64,000 nt of DNA from Lota lota (GCA_026745465.1 JACYXH010000343.1:960001-1024000); one strand, 5' to 3'; positions 10,850 to 24,044 are shown, counted from the stretch's first letter. Numbers and translations: made by a program. Notes: generated from the sequence alone by a model not told the origin.

Positions 10850-12351
10850 TCGATTGCAATGCTAATTTAAAGGCCCTTCACTGCAGAGTTGTCAACTGTC
10901 ATGCATAAAAAGCTGCAAACCTTCACAACTGGGCAAAGTTGGCAAAGGTCTGTTCCGGAGCGTTATCAAAGAGCTGCAGTTTGCACTCGCCTGACTATGC
11001 ACCTTGTCTGCCTGACAGCCCTGTACCCTGTGTTTTGTTGGCTGGCGTCTATGTGCCTTAACATTATCAGCTAGAATTGCTATTTTCCATCGCCTGCTGA
11101 ACACACTCTGCAAAAGCACTTGTGTTAATATGTGCTTTTTTATTATATCTTTATATCTTTCCGTCTAGTGTCTTGTGACAGGTTTAAGTGTCCCTGTTTG
11201 TTTTTCGAATGGGTATATATCCTGAAAAACCCTGTACAAAACTATTAATTTGCATCTGAACATAAAACCACATGTTTTATGTTTCCACGTTTCGTATGTC
11301 GTGATAACCCTTTCTCCTTTATTCATCTTGTAAACTCATAAAAACGGTTTTCCTCATCATACAACCTCTTATTCGTGTTGCCGCCGTCATGCTTGTGTCC
11401 ATGTGTGTGTGGCGCATGCCCCCTGAGTGAGAGGCCTCGCCCTGCGTTTCTTTGGCCCCAACACGGGAGGGGACTTTATGACACGTCATCTAAGCATCAA
11501 CGTTGTCTGATGAGCCATCACATAGCCACAGACTCCTGTTCTCATTCAGGGGAAAAACAAACTGCCTTTTGATTCCCCTTGCGGAAAACCACGCCAAGCC
11601 ACTTGGCTTTTAGAGAGTCGGAAACACAAAAGAAAAAGGCCGAGAGCGGCAGCGAGACGCCCTGACATTGCCTATTAACGACGGCCATTTTCCGATACGT
11701 GATTCAGATGAGCACTCGAGATAACACAATCTTAACAGTTGATGCAAATCCATTCGATTAAGTAGTTATCGTGATTGCTCTGCCTCTGCGCGCAATTGCA
11801 AGCGGAGAACAAAACAAAACACTGACTCAACAGGCGACTTCAGTTCAGGATCTGTGGACCTCCAACTCTGTACACAAGCCTTGTTGTATGTCTGTGTAGC
11901 GTCCCATTGAATAAACCGGCACACCGTTGCTAGGTTACTGACAGATCACTGATGTGCTACATACAGCTTTTTAACAAGATGTATAGTGTGTTTAGTGGAC
12001 ATATGCAAATGTAAGACTTATTATTTCTTGCTAGTGATTTGTAGGAATTACAGTATCTTCTATGCGTCAACTTACATACACACAAATTAAAGTAGAGAGG
12101 TCAAAGATGGTTAGCATCACCAGTTAATATGAATCTATACCAGCCGTGTGTCTGGGAATGGGAGATGGATTTCCGAGGCTTACCAAATTTCAAGGTCACC
12201 TGTTATAGTTACTACTCGAGGTTTATTAGCATGTCAAGCCAACCTTGAGCTCATCTTTCCCGTCTGAGAAAATCGGGATTTAGAATTCACATCCGATGGT
12301 CACAAAGAAAGTTCTTTACTGTCAAGATGACAGCAAACGATGCCTGAGGGA

Positions 12352-12372
12352 GGGGGGGGGGGGGGGGGGGGG
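12352..12372. repeat. G homopolymer
   Basis: About 21 consecutive G, 190 bases before the last brinp1 exon. Confidence 0.85.
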
Positions 12373-12561
12373 AGACGAGATTAGCATAGCAATGCTGCAC
12401 TGCTGCCCAGGGAGGTCCTGCTTGAGGGAAATAAAGGGACTCCACCCACTTTAAAACAAAATATTCTATTCCACCAATACTTCACCTTATAAAACTACAA
12501 CTTTGGGACTTCTGATGCCATGGCCAAACGTCTCATAACCCAGTTCCTCTTTGCTGCGCAG

Positions 12562-13702
12562 GTCCGTGATGCAGTGGCTGAACCGCGTTCAGTCCTTCCT
12601 CTACTGCAACGAGAACGGCTTCTGGGGCACCTTCCTGGAGAGCCAGCGGATGTGCGTGTGCCACACGGGCGTCACCCTCTGCCAGCGGCCCATCCCCTGC
12701 GTCATCGGCGGCAACAACAGCTGCGCCATGTGCAGCCTGGCCAACATCTCCCAGTGCGGCTCCTGCAACAAGGGCTACAAGCTGTACCGCGGCCGCTGCG
12801 AGCCGCAGAACGTGGACTCGGAGCGCAGCGAGCAGTTCATCAGCTTCGAGACCGACCTGGACTTCCAGGACCTGGAGCTCAAGTACCTGCTGCAGAAGAT
12901 GGACTCGCGCCTGTACATCCACACCACGTTCATCAGCAACGAGATCCGCCTGGAGACCTTCTTCGACCCGCGGTGGCGCAAGCGCATGTCCCTGACGCTG
13001 AAGAGCAACAAGAACCGCATGGACTACCTGCACATGGTCATCGGCTTGTCCATGAAGATCTGCCAGATGCGCAACAGCAGCATCGACCCCATGTTCTTCG
13101 TCTACGTCAACCCCTTCAGCGGCAGCCACTCGGAGGGCTGGAGCATGCCGTTCGGGGAGCACGGCTACCCGCGCTGGGAGAAGGTGCGCCTGCAGAACTC
13201 CCAGTGCTTCAACTGGACGCTGCTGCTCGGCAACCGCTGGAAGACCTTCTTCGAGACGGTGCACATCTACCTGCGCAGCCGCGCCAAGATCCCCACGGGC
13301 CTGCGCAACGACACGGGCCAGGGCCCCGTGGACCTGGCGGACCCCAGCAAGCGGCAGATCTACATCAAGATCTCCGACGTCCAGGTGTTCGGGTACAGCC
13401 TGCGCTTCAACGCCGACCTGCTGCGCAGCGCCGTGCAGCAGGTCAACCAGTCGTACACGCAGGGCACCCAGTTCTACTCGTCCTCGTCCGTCATGCTCCT
13501 GCTGCTGGACATCAGGGACCGGATCAACCGCCTGGCCCCGCCCGTGGCCCCCGGGAAGCCCCAGCTGGATCTCTTTTCTTGTATGCTGAAGCACAGGCTC
13601 AAGCTGAACAACAGCGAGATGATCCGGGTGAACCATGCGCTGGACATGTACAACACGGAGATTCTGAAGCAGTCGGATCACCTGACTGCCAAACTGTGCT
13701 GA
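12562..13702 (+). CDS. brinp1: brinp1 terminal coding exon with stop codon
   Basis: The 1141-base exon completes an AG|G Arg codon and encodes 379 further residues ending [16 protein letters not shown], stop TGA at 13700-13702. The start is cysteine-rich and EGF-like ([58 protein letters not shown]). The rest is the conserved BRINP C-terminal region, including [51 protein letters not shown] and [18 protein letters not shown]. Seven N-glycosylation sequons (NNS, NIS, NSS, NWT, NDT, NQS, NNS) fit a secretory-pathway protein. Third codon positions are strongly GC-rich, which leaves other frames spuriously open. The ending TAKLC and the phrase [12 protein letters not shown] point to BRINP1, not BRINP2/3. 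No frameshift or missing conserved segment is seen. Confidence 0.93.
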
Positions 13703-14195
13703 GGCAGCGCCATGTCGAGAAGCACCAGGACACAGAAGGCCGGCGAGGCAGGGGGAAGAGCGAACGAGCGAGAGGCAAACCTCGCAGAACAAGCTCGACT
13801 GTATGTTTGGGGGGTGGGGGGGGGGGATATGAATCGTGATCCGGATTTCATTTTTTCTTTTCGTTCGTTTCGGACACTTTTTGTTCTGCCTTTCGATGTT
13901 ATATTAACAACTTTGTAAGTGTAATTGTTAAAGCGGAAAAATGGAAAGTTTGCTGATGGAAAGTCTTTTTTTCAGGCCGATGAAGAATTGACTGATTGAT
14001 TGAGACCACGGTAAAGACTGTATCATATTTGTCCCAGCATGTCTGTCATTCCCAAAAAAAATATATAAGAGAAAAGAATTACAAAGAAAATAAATACATC
14101 TTTTGGTGAAAAAGAGGCCTTGTTTTAATCAGAGGGAACAAAGGTTGTATCTGAAACTGCCATTCTTTACTGAATAAAAAAAAAAAAGTTTTTAA
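13703..14195 (+). other. brinp1: brinp1 3' UTR with two polyadenylation signals
   Basis: Non-coding sequence after the stop. It includes a G run (13809-13826) and AT-rich sequence with AATAAA at 14089-14094, followed by TTTTGGTG and TTGTTTT, and a second AATAAA at 14173-14178 leading into an A run. Either could be the transcript end. Further AATAAA motifs at 15389 and 15967 would allow longer forms. Confidence 0.6.
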
Positions 14196-14611
14196 AAGGT
14201 ATACTAAAGACAACGGCAGAACAGATATCATCCTTTTATTTCAGCTAACGGCTCAAAGTACTGGGCGGTTCAATATTTAAAATGTTTCTACATTTTAAGG
14301 GTAAAATAGCCTTGTAAACAAGTACTTTACATATAAGGTATAGACTTTACCACATTTCAGATCCACACTCTGCATCGCTCTTTGTGGGACGCGAGGCATC
14401 TTGTCGCGGTGATGCAAACACTCGACAGCAGCAGACGAAGGTCGTGTCAACGAACAGAAGCCAGCGGTTTATATATAGATATATACAGTCTATGTGTGTG
14501 TACTTTTTCATTCTTTCCTTTGCTTTGGTTTATGTTTTTAGCTTGATGCTTATTGCTGTCCGTTGAACTGAATGTCTCTTTTGAAAGTACGCAACTTCCG
14601 TCGCAAGCGGA

Positions 14612-14918
14612 AAACTCTCTCTCTCGCTCTCTCTCTCGCTCTCTCTCTCGCTCTCTCTCTCGCTCTCTCTCTCGCTCTCTCTCTCGCTCTCTCTCTCTCG
14701 CTCTCTCTCTCGCTCTCTCTCTCGCTCTCTCTCTCGCTCTCTCTCTCGCTCTCTCTCTCTCTGGCTCTCTCTCTCTCTCTCTCTCTCTCGCTCTCTCTCT
14801 CGCTCTCTCTCTCGCTCTCTCTCTCGCTCTCGCTCTCTTTGTCTCTCTCTCTCTCGCTCTCTTTGTCTCTCTCGCTCTCGCTCTCTTTCTCTCTCGCTCT
14901 CGCTCTCTTTGTCTCTCT
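14612..14918. repeat. CTCTCTCTCG 10-bp array
   Basis: Decamer CTCTCTCTCG repeated about 20 times with occasional CTCTCTTTGT and CTCTCTGG variants. Long open frames on both strands (SLALSLAL or ERERE type) come from this repeat. Confidence 0.95.
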
Positions 14919-15878
14919 TTTCCCAACCTGCCCGTGCTTTTTGAAAAAAGAGCGGTGTTTCTTTCTCACAAGGCTAAAGGTACCTTCAGAGTGGTGCAAT
15001 ATCTTAGTCCGAAGAAGAGGAACAATCAATGCTATTTTGTAAAAAGAAACGCTTTGCAAAAACGTACATGTCGTGACTGCTGACTCGTGGAGCTTCTCTG
15101 GGCGACAACAAGATGAAAACATTCACCGCATCACTTACCAAGACCAGTTTAAAGCCATACACTCTCCCAAGGTAGACCATCCAACACAGGCAAACCTTCC
15201 CCCCTCCCCCGTATTTTTATTAGTATATGGAAAACGTGCACCAATTTATTTTTTTCTTCCTGAAGTCTATCTATTAAGCTGATTTCTAAATCGAAGATAG
15301 CACAGAGTCACAGGAAACTACAAGAGAAAGTATATTGCAGTGGAAACGGGGAAATGTCCTTCAGAGCAGAAACCAACGTACCACAGAAAATAAACCAGAC
15401 CATAGAAATAATTGTATTCCAGTTTGAAATACCTATTTTTTATGTAATTCGTTTGAAGTTTCTTCCTACTACATGCAGTTGTGTTGTTTGTAAACGTGGT
15501 ATAAATTGACAGACATTGACATCGCAGAATTCAGACATTCTCCTCTTTGTTGCTGCAAAAACACTAACTGTGTGTTGTTGTTTTTTACACTTACAGTCAT
15601 CAAAAGGAACTATCGAAGTACACTACCTATTATTCTTATTTATTTATTTTTGTTCACGTTTTTATTATTCTAATTATTCTTAGCATTATTAAGTGCCTGT
15701 TATATATCCCTTTAACATGTTTAGAGGTGGAGGAAATATAATCCAACAACGGTATTTGATTAGCAGTATTTCAGAGCATAGATTTGGGATCCACCCCTCC
15801 GTCTTGGCCTATAAGAGCAGTGTTTCTGTCTCCCTGTTGGTGGGGCAGGAGAATTAAGAGACAGTGGATATTTATTCT

Positions 15879-15914
15879 CCCCCCCCCCCCCCCCCCCCCC
15901 CCCCACCCCCCCCC
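15879..15914. repeat. C homopolymer
   Basis: 26 C residues, one A, then 9 C. Confidence 0.9.
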
Positions 15915-16784
15915 GGCCCCATTGTGTACTATACATGTACGATATGTAAATAATAATTCTGTTTCAAATAAAGTAATCACAGCAAAAAGGTATGTAACAC
16001 AAAATTTGCGAGAAAAAACGATCCTGCTATTTAAAAAAAAAAAGGAAGGAAAATTCTCCATTTGAGTACATTAGCACAAAGTACAGAAATACCCATGTTT
16101 CATTTGAGTAATTTAATTCTAAGTCAAAAAGTGTGTCAATTTATGACTGTTTTGATATTGTCCAAATATATTGTATACTATGATTTAGCGCTAAACCAAT
16201 GCATAATTAATCTGTGAAACAAGCACACATTTCTCTTTAATACTCGCCACTATTTCATTCTTTAGCGCAGTGTTGCATATGTATGTCACATGGATATATT
16301 TGATTGAAGATGCCGCTCCTAATACTTTGCCTATGTACCTTTTTGCTGTTCTGTTGAGATCATTATATCAGCTTATTTCAAATGAATGTTTCATATAATA
16401 CTCTATTTCTCATTAAAAGGCTATATTTAATAAGAAGAGCGTTTATTTGTTTCCTATTCTGGTTTAAAGAGCAATGACACCCACAGAGGAAAAGTTGTTT
16501 TGTCCCTGCATATCAAGTGTTGTGTTTCTGGATTCCCTTGCTCGGCGTTATTGAAAAGGCCAGGACTTTGGCCCACTTTATATTTAATTATCTTAGCAGT
16601 CCAATGAATATAGGCTATACACACACACCACACAACCAAGTTTTCCTTGTGCAATTACAACTCAATCTCATCAATCCTAATAATTAAATCACTTGATGGT
16701 GTCATTGTAAAAATGGTTTTAATGGTAGTAGATTATTATGCTGTAAACTGAATGACATACATATTGCATATTTACATGCAGTGC

Positions 16785-16788
<4 letters not shown>

Positions 16789-16855
<67 letters not shown>
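16789..16855. repeat. (GT)n microsatellite
   Basis: Pure GT for about 66 bases. Confidence 0.98.
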
Positions 16856-16856
<1 letters not shown>

Positions 16857-18153
16857 CGTTGTTTAACTAGTGTATCCCGAGAGGAAATTGTCCTTATAGA
16901 TCAGAAGATCTTGATTTATACCTATATTAGCATACCACTTACACATAATGTTATGGAAAGTGATTTTTTAATACAATAAAAATAAACATACAGTGACATC
17001 TCATTTAAATATTCAAACTCATAAGAGAAAATCGAATTAATTTGGAATCTAATCAAGGTTGTCTTTTAAAATAAACATTAAAGTCTTGAAAAGTGCATTA
17101 TAAAATAGAACTAATTGGAATCTAAATGTAAAAAGGGAGGTTTTAAGATTCTGTCTTTTAATGAACTGGAAAAGCAATTAGTGTATTCCACAAAACCAGA
17201 TAAACTGCTACAAAGATAAAAGAAAAAATAAACAATAACAGATTGAGTAATAAGGCAAAGAAATGACACATCTAAGAAAAATAACTACAATCCTGTAAGG
17301 AATCATGATGACTGACGCTAAGCAGCCTGTGCTTCACAATTCCTAGAAAGATTAAGTAGAAGTTAAGTATATAAAACTAATAAAGTTACATTTGTTCTGA
17401 AACAGGACCAAAAGCTCCTCTTTATAGTAGTGTTCAATGCCAATGAAAATATTACCTAAGAGGGAATTATTCCTAGAGAAAAGGATAGGACCGAGAATGT
17501 AGACCTGAGGTTCTCCATTCAAAAGTGGGTGTGAATGCAATTATTGTAACGTATAGTCATCGATTAAAATGTGACCATCCTCAGCCAACCTTGGCTCTGT
17601 CAAAATGGAATGGTCAGTTCTATTCAAGGCAGCACATAAATAAAGCCGCCTTAACATTTACTTGGCCAGCCTCTAGTTGTAATGGAATATGATTTGTAAC
17701 CTTAAAACGTTTTCTGTAGAATCTGCTTCTATGCTATACATGAAGAAACCATACTGAGATCGCGTCCAAAGGTTCACGAGTTATACTTGACATGACTGGG
17801 AACAATAACAGCCATGCATGCCCTGAGCAATTGGGAATGATTGAGTTAAAGCCTTGCATTGCTAACACAAACAATGTTAATGCTACTCAGTGTAGAAGGG
17901 CTGCAAACTGCATTTCCGTTTGAACGAGTAACATCCCTTTGACGCTGATCTAGCGGCTTTTCATCATTTAATGGAAAGATTAAAATAGGAGATGTAAACC
18001 AATTGGTTTGGAATGACAGAGCCGGTGTGGGGTGTGACAGCAGACGGGGTAATCATCTTCGATCCAAGAATACTAGTTATTTTATTGGTCATGAGTGATG
18101 CTCTGTGGTGCCTTCTAAGCAGTTATTTTGCAGCGTTCATGGAAAGGATGTGG

Positions 18154-18194
18154 GTGTGTGTGTGTGTGTGTGGATGGGGGGGGGGGGGGGGGGG
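18154..18194. repeat. (GT)n joined to G homopolymer
   Basis: A short GT run, GGAT, then about 19 G. Confidence 0.9.
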
Positions 18195-19439
18195 ACCAGT
18201 CTGGGTTCAAACCATGCACTTTTGCTGTAGGTACTTTTGACTAAATACAAGCTAGATAATTACCTCTGAAGTTGAGTCAAACGATTGTATAAATCAAGAA
18301 AAGATAGAAAACATGGAGATATTTCTGTTTTGGTTGAGAGAACAAAATCCAGATAAAAGAACCAATACAGTAATATATAGTATAATTATATTATAATATT
18401 ATATACTATTTATAAAACAACATCCCAATTTAATCGATAATTTAACATTTTGGTATTAACATTTGTTTGACTTTTTGAAGGTCGTAAAAGAGTTAGTAAT
18501 TTCTAACTGGGGTATATACAGCAACGTCTGGGCTGCCAACTTCCGTAAAAGGCAACGACACAACAACCATAAACGGGCTCCCATTCCCTGGGCTAATGTA
18601 AAAGCAGATTTATATTCCCCTTTCTTGACACCCTCCATTTCCCTCTGTCCCTCTTGTTCACATCATGCGTGCAGGAAGCGATTCCCCCACCTCATCACAG
18701 CAAATGTTTATGCCTGGAAAGACATTAAAGAGACAGATCTCTCAAAGTTCACAAAAGCCCAGGGCAGCCAGTAAACAGTAAACCAAATAGAGACGGGAAA
18801 ACCCAAAAAAAAGAGGAAGGAAGACTTGTGCAATGAAAATCTAAACCCACAAAGGCAAAAGGTATCTAGAATCAAGCTTAAATAAATCTAAAAATGACAT
18901 AGAAATAAGGTAAGAGAGGTGATGATACCGTTAGCTTTATCGCGTTACCTCCAAGCAGATGCTATACTTTTCCTTTTCTGTGAGAGAAATATGGAAAGAA
19001 AAGTTGTTTCCTCATGATAGCTCAAGATAATAACACCTCATGGCAGTTTCTATTCTGGAATCCTGTAGACAGCTGTAAATGACAGAAGAGAAAGTGTGAA
19101 TGCTAACATGCTATTGGCATTTTGCAAAGAGAAGGGAGAAGTTCACTAAATATCAGTACTGTTTGCTGAGAGGAAATTCAAACTTGTATTTTTGTACAGG
19201 GGACATAATATAAATATATATAGAGAGGTTGACTACTTCCTTTCTCAGGATCTGAGAAGTGTCTGAGAGTCGTAGCAAACGATGAAACAGAGTACGAGTA
19301 AGATAATTAAATTCCTCAATCTGATCAACAATGAGAAGCAGTCGATTCCACTCAAGGCCGTTGTTTCTTACACTTCTCCACAGTTTCTTAACAAAGCTCG
19401 GATTTTGAAAGTCTCCTAGTTGACATTCCCTGTCCTCTC

Positions 19440-19720
19440 CTCTTTAATCAGCTGTCAGATCTGAAAGGTGATTGGAGCAGCCATCAGTCGGGGCCAATTA
19501 ACTCAGAGGCCACTGATCAAACACGCTCACATGTTTCTGTCTTCCCAGCAATCGGGAAGTCATTCAATTTTCGGAAAGATTAACAGGCCGTCCATCTCCC
19601 AGCGTCGGACAAATGTCCTCGCTTTGCTATTGGATGAAAATAAATTAAAAACTCTTGGTCGTCAAGGCAATAAATTATATCCAATACAGCTAAATTAAAC
19701 ATTTATCATAGAGTGCACAA
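19440..19720. promoter_or_regulatory. Candidate regulatory/conserved non-coding block
   Basis: A repeat-free, balanced-composition block with CCAATTAACTC, GCTATTGGATG, AATAAATTAAAA and GTGATTGGAG motifs, in a region otherwise full of simple repeats. The claim is inference from complexity and motif content; conservation was not tested. Confidence 0.22.
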
Positions 19721-20204
19721 ACAGCAATTGCACATGCTTCCCTTCCATCTTACCACTTACTCTTGGGATGACGGTTCATGCGCAGGTCAATTCTTCTGTG
19801 ATCTCATTCATTCTTGCCATTTCAAATCTCCACAACACATTGTTGTCCCTATTCCCCGGTGGGATAACTCTATGAACTTAACATAAAACCGAAAAGCAAA
19901 CTGAATACCACAACAACAAACGCATCTTGCATTTTGTGTTCTGCACACTTGATGCCAATGCAGTACTTGTGAACTCGCTGATACCAGAATGTTTTTATTC
20001 ATCCTTTTTGTTCATTCAAATCCAATCACGGAAACGCACCGTTGCATGACCTCACCACATCCTCTACATACAATTGGTAGAGAAAGTGCCGAACTAAGGC
20101 GCTACAGGGTTCTCCATTAATAAAATACAATCATGTTCATTTCCTGGCACCCATAGAACACTGTGTTGTTTATGCCTGACCCGACCCTAACCCTTTATCC
20201 CAAA

Positions 20205-20340
20205 GATCTTCCCACCCATGCTACAGGTGTAGCATGCTACAGGTGTAGCATGGGTGGCCCAGGGGGAATTGAACCCGTAGCCCCTGGCAGTGTTAATGCC
20301 GTGCATTACCAGTAAATGAGCTCGTTTGAGCTCATCAGTT
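20205..20340 (-). mobile_element. tRNA-derived SINE fragment (minus strand) with internal palindrome
   Basis: Read on the minus strand, the segment gives GGTAATGCACGG...CTGCCAGGGGCTACGG followed by GGTTCAATTCCCC, a good pol III B-box. This is a tRNA-like SINE head. The body carries a near-perfect palindrome at 20212-20257 (14-bp arms) built from CATGCTACAGGTGTAG repeated twice. A related head appears at about 53750. Confidence 0.5.
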
Positions 20341-21615
20341 TTGGAGAGAATTGGATGAATGAATGTTAAGTTATGCGTGCATTTCTGAGAGGCATATCCC
20401 TTGTCAGCCTTCAGCGAGTTTGGCTGACATAAACATCGTTATTCATATCTGGGTCAGCTTTATTTTGTACATCAAAATACATCGGAATGAGTGTAGCAAG
20501 ATTGTTAATTACAGAACATAGTATATAAGAGGGAAATTACCTAATTAGCCTCCATGTGAATAATAGTGCAATGATATGAGTAATGGGGTAATATTTCTTG
20601 AATATTGTGAATAATTTGCCCATCAATATCCATCATCTCCAGATATTTTGTGCCTGTTAGTATTTCACAGAAGCACCAATGCAACGTCTATTTGCCAGTT
20701 CCCTTCCATAAGCCTTTTCTTTTTTGCCTTCACGTTTCAGATGAAGGGTTTAATATTTGTTTTGTAATTGTGTGATTACATCCAAACACAAACTATCTGG
20801 AGATGACAGGATCTTTTATTTAAAAACAACATTTTTATTAAGTTCTTTGACAGAAGACCTTGGTTCAGCACATTATGGTTCAACATCTTGTCATGATATG
20901 CATTCTGCATATTACAGGTTGTCTTTCTTGGTTGAAGATCAGCGTAATTCCTGCAGCCTCGGCCGACTTTTTAGCAAGACAACAAGCTCCGCTTGAAAGT
21001 CTCAGTTCAAGCACGGTTCATGGCCCACATCATCAATTTACAGAACGCACCGCAGAAAAAGTGCATGGTGTCCACTTTTTGCAGTATAAATATAAGACAA
21101 AAACAATTGGTGCGTAAAGAACAGTGTCATCTAAAAGCAAACTGACTGATCACATGCCCCCTCTCATGACCATCCCATAATCCCATCACATTTTGATTCA
21201 CAGTAAAACACTTCACGACCACTTTGTCTTTATGAACCTGTTATCTTCCTCAGCATCCTCCTCCTGACCGCTCTGGTCCTGCCTTCCGTAATCCTACCCT
21301 TCCCCTTTGGGTCAGCGGTAAATTGGCGGCTGAGAGCTGTCTTTCGGTGGCGCGGGCAATCAACTATTGCTGCTGGTGGTCTCGACAGCTTCCCAACAGC
21401 GTGGTGTAATACCTTCAAATCTGACAACCTGTGAACACTAACAAACCGCCGCACACCGACCACTCGTCTGATCCAGACGGCCATTGGTGAGATTGATGGT
21501 GGTGACTTGAGAGCCACGGTTTAGAAACTGCCTTATTCCCACCTTGACAGTGTTCCTATTAACTGCTTCCACTGGTAGATCCGGTAGCTCCCCTTCCATC
21601 TGTCTCTGTCAGGGG
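20341..21615. other. Intergenic stretch, nothing recognised
   Basis: Ordinary AT-rich sequence, then a more GC-balanced segment from about 21230. No gene, RNA or element identified; open frames are short. Confidence 0.6.
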
Positions 21616-21707
21616 GATATATATACACAGATACACACACACAACCCCACTCACACACACACCCACACCCACACACACACACACAGATGCACACACACAC
21701 ACAGATG

Positions 21708-21752
<45 letters not shown>

Positions 21753-22075
21753 ACACACATACACACACACATATATATATATATATGTACATACACACAG
21801 ATGCACACATGCACACACACACACACACACACAGACAAACAAACACACATGCACACACTCACACATGCACAGACACATGCAGGCACACATGCGCACACAT
21901 ATATACACACAGATGCACACACACACAGACACACGTGCACACACACACATGCACACACATGCACAGGCACATGCAGACACACATGCACACACATGCACGC
22001 ACACATATACACAGTCACGCTTGCACGCAGGTATGCATGTGTGCACACACATACACACACACACACACACATACA
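21616..22075. repeat. Compound CA minisatellite with CAGATGCACACA units
   Basis: CACA blocks interspersed with CAGATGCACACA, CAGACAAACA, CATGCACACA and an ATATAT block. Open frames of up to about 280 codons on both strands (THTHTH or CVCVCV) are artefacts. Confidence 0.95.
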
Positions 22076-22169
22076 ACAAAATAAAAACCACAACCTTCAT
22101 GGTTTTGAAACAGAACCAGTCAGCCAAGCCTTCTCCTATAATGGCTCTTCCTCTCTCTCCTGACCGTTT

Positions 22170-22208
22170 CAGGTCCCCAGGTCCCCCAGGTCCCCCCCCC
22201 CCCCCCCC
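22170..22208. repeat. AGGTCCCCC repeat ending in a C homopolymer
   Basis: AGGTCCCC recurs three times with a growing C run, the last about 17 C. Confidence 0.85.
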
Positions 22209-22499
22209 GCCCGTCTTCCCTCTAGGGTGGACAAACAGCGAGGGCCTCATATGGACACGGATAACACTCAGTCCCCCATCTGTCAGAACCAGTGTCGGCT
22301 TGTGTCGACACCAGACCAGAGTGGAAGCACCCTCCGTAGGTATAGGGGTCAGTGTGCTACTTTCACTGAGGAGTCACTTCTGTTTTTAGGGACACACCGG
22401 CCCCCCTTGGGTTCTAGGAGCCAAGCGGCCAATTAACCTTGCGTGGCTCAGGCACATTTTCACAAATTATGAAACAGTTCCCAAATGGCAAGAGTTAAT

Positions 22500-22860
22500 G
22501 AATTCATTTAGTGGGACAGCAGGCTCACCTCATTGTTAGTTGGGCTTGGCGGAGTTCACCCTGCATTAATCAATGGCATTACCTTTGGCCCTTGTGCTGC
22601 ATTGAAGTGAAATAAATCAGAAAGCCAAACAAATTATCGCTTGTGCGACAGGCAATTAGTCCGCGATGATTCCGCCGCAATTCATTTTCCCCGAGCCTAT
22701 TGTTACGTTACGCGGGGCAGGAAGGGAACGTAATAATTCATAGTGCATCGGCACATTTCCGATTTCCAATTAATTCAATTGTGTAATTGTGCGTTAAGAT
22801 TAATGCTATTAATTAAGTTCAACAGCGTGGATAGGGCTTTAAAGAGGCAGAAAGAACGGG
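22500..22860. promoter_or_regulatory. Candidate regulatory block with a homeodomain-motif cluster
   Basis: Repeat-free sequence with many ATTA/TAAT cores: GCATTAATCAATGG, CAAATTATCGC, GGCAATTAGTCCG, GTAATAATTC, CCAATTAATTCAATTG, GATTAATGCTATTAATTAAG. They sit in a CpG-containing, non-AT-biased context (TCCGCGATGATTCCGCCGC), unlike its neighbours. This is the layout often seen in developmental enhancers; function is inferred. Confidence 0.3.
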
Positions 22861-23378
<518 letters not shown>

Positions 23379-24040
23379 CACAACCATGGCAAAAGCCCAA
23401 CATGAATGCATTATTACACACAGTCATATACAGTGCAGTAAACACAGCACTGTATCCACCGTGCAACCCAAGGAGTGCATTGTGTATTCGTATCCTCATC
23501 GTACTCAACGAACCGATCAGCATAAATTAAAAAGATGATGATTACATGATTAAACAACAAAGCTTTGTTGTGCCGTGGGGTACTCTACTCACTTTTTAGA
23601 TTTCAGAAATCTACCTAAATCTGTCCCCGATGAATTGAAATCCAACTAAAATGTAATTCACTTCACAGCATCATTCTCCTTTTTTTTTACTCACCAGATC
23701 ATTCGACAGTTGCATGGGTATAAATCCATCGGGCTTTACATCTTATTGTATGTTGATTGAGGCTTAGTGAAGCCAATTGCGTTACTAATCACAATTAAAA
23801 GTTCATTTGCTACATCAAAAAAAAAGTCATTCTGTCATCAGTTCTTAGCTCTAATGAGACCGTGCTCCAAATTGCCTTTTACGTTAGGGGTTGCTAATGA
23901 AGAAACACGGCCAAATACTCTGGTTTGCATCACCGTTCATTCACATCTTCCATGAGCATCCATCAACGCTGTTCCCTTTTTTACCTGTTTATAATTTCTT
24001 CTTGTTATTTCATTTGGTTTTGATTTTATATATTGAGGGC
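23379..24040. other. Intergenic stretch, nothing recognised
   Basis: Plain AT-rich sequence with an A-rich run near 23820. No feature identified. Confidence 0.6.
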
Positions 24041-24044
24041 AGAC

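Larger units (their letters stand above)
10485..12561 (+). other. brinp1: brinp1 last intron (2077 bases)
   Basis: Donor GTGAGG at 10485; acceptor after TTCCTCTTTGCTGCGCAG at 12561. It contains an interrupted CA repeat (10799-10849) and a G run of about 21 bases (12352-12372). The rest is ordinary sequence in which I see no RNA gene or mobile element. A second AG at 12542-12543 lies exactly 18 bases upstream in frame. Confidence 0.85.
14196..16788. other. Downstream flank of brinp1, possible extended 3' UTR
   Basis: AT-rich sequence with a CT array (14612-14918), a C run (15879-15914), AATAAA motifs at 15389 and 15967, and ATTAAA near 16412. No open frame beyond low-complexity shadows. Part may belong to alternative long brinp1 3' UTRs. 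Confidence 0.5.
16856..20205. other. Intergenic AT-rich stretch
   Basis: No gene. It contains a short GT block joined to a 19-base G run (18154-18194), an AT-rich near-palindrome (about 18371-18412) and a repeat-free motif-rich block at 19440-19720 listed separately. Small open frames are chance. Confidence 0.7.

Noticed and set aside
7445-13702. Assignment to brinp2 or brinp3
   Set aside because: Phrases such as [21 protein letters not shown] and the TAKLC end match BRINP1 as I recall it, while BRINP2/3 differ clearly at these positions. A full alignment would settle it.
12520-13839. 439-codon + strand frame and 419-codon minus-strand frame overlapping the last brinp1 exon
   Set aside because: Both are by-products of extreme GC-rich third positions in the true frame. 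The brinp1 frame has conserved cysteines, sequons and family phrases; the others are Arg/Pro/Ala/Gln-rich or Val/Leu/Gln-rich without homology.
21544-22389. Long His/Thr and Cys/Val frames over CA repeats (also at 23 kb, 28.9 kb, 32.1 kb, 36.6 kb, 37.7 kb, 46.8 kb)
   Set aside because: Dinucleotide repeat artefacts.
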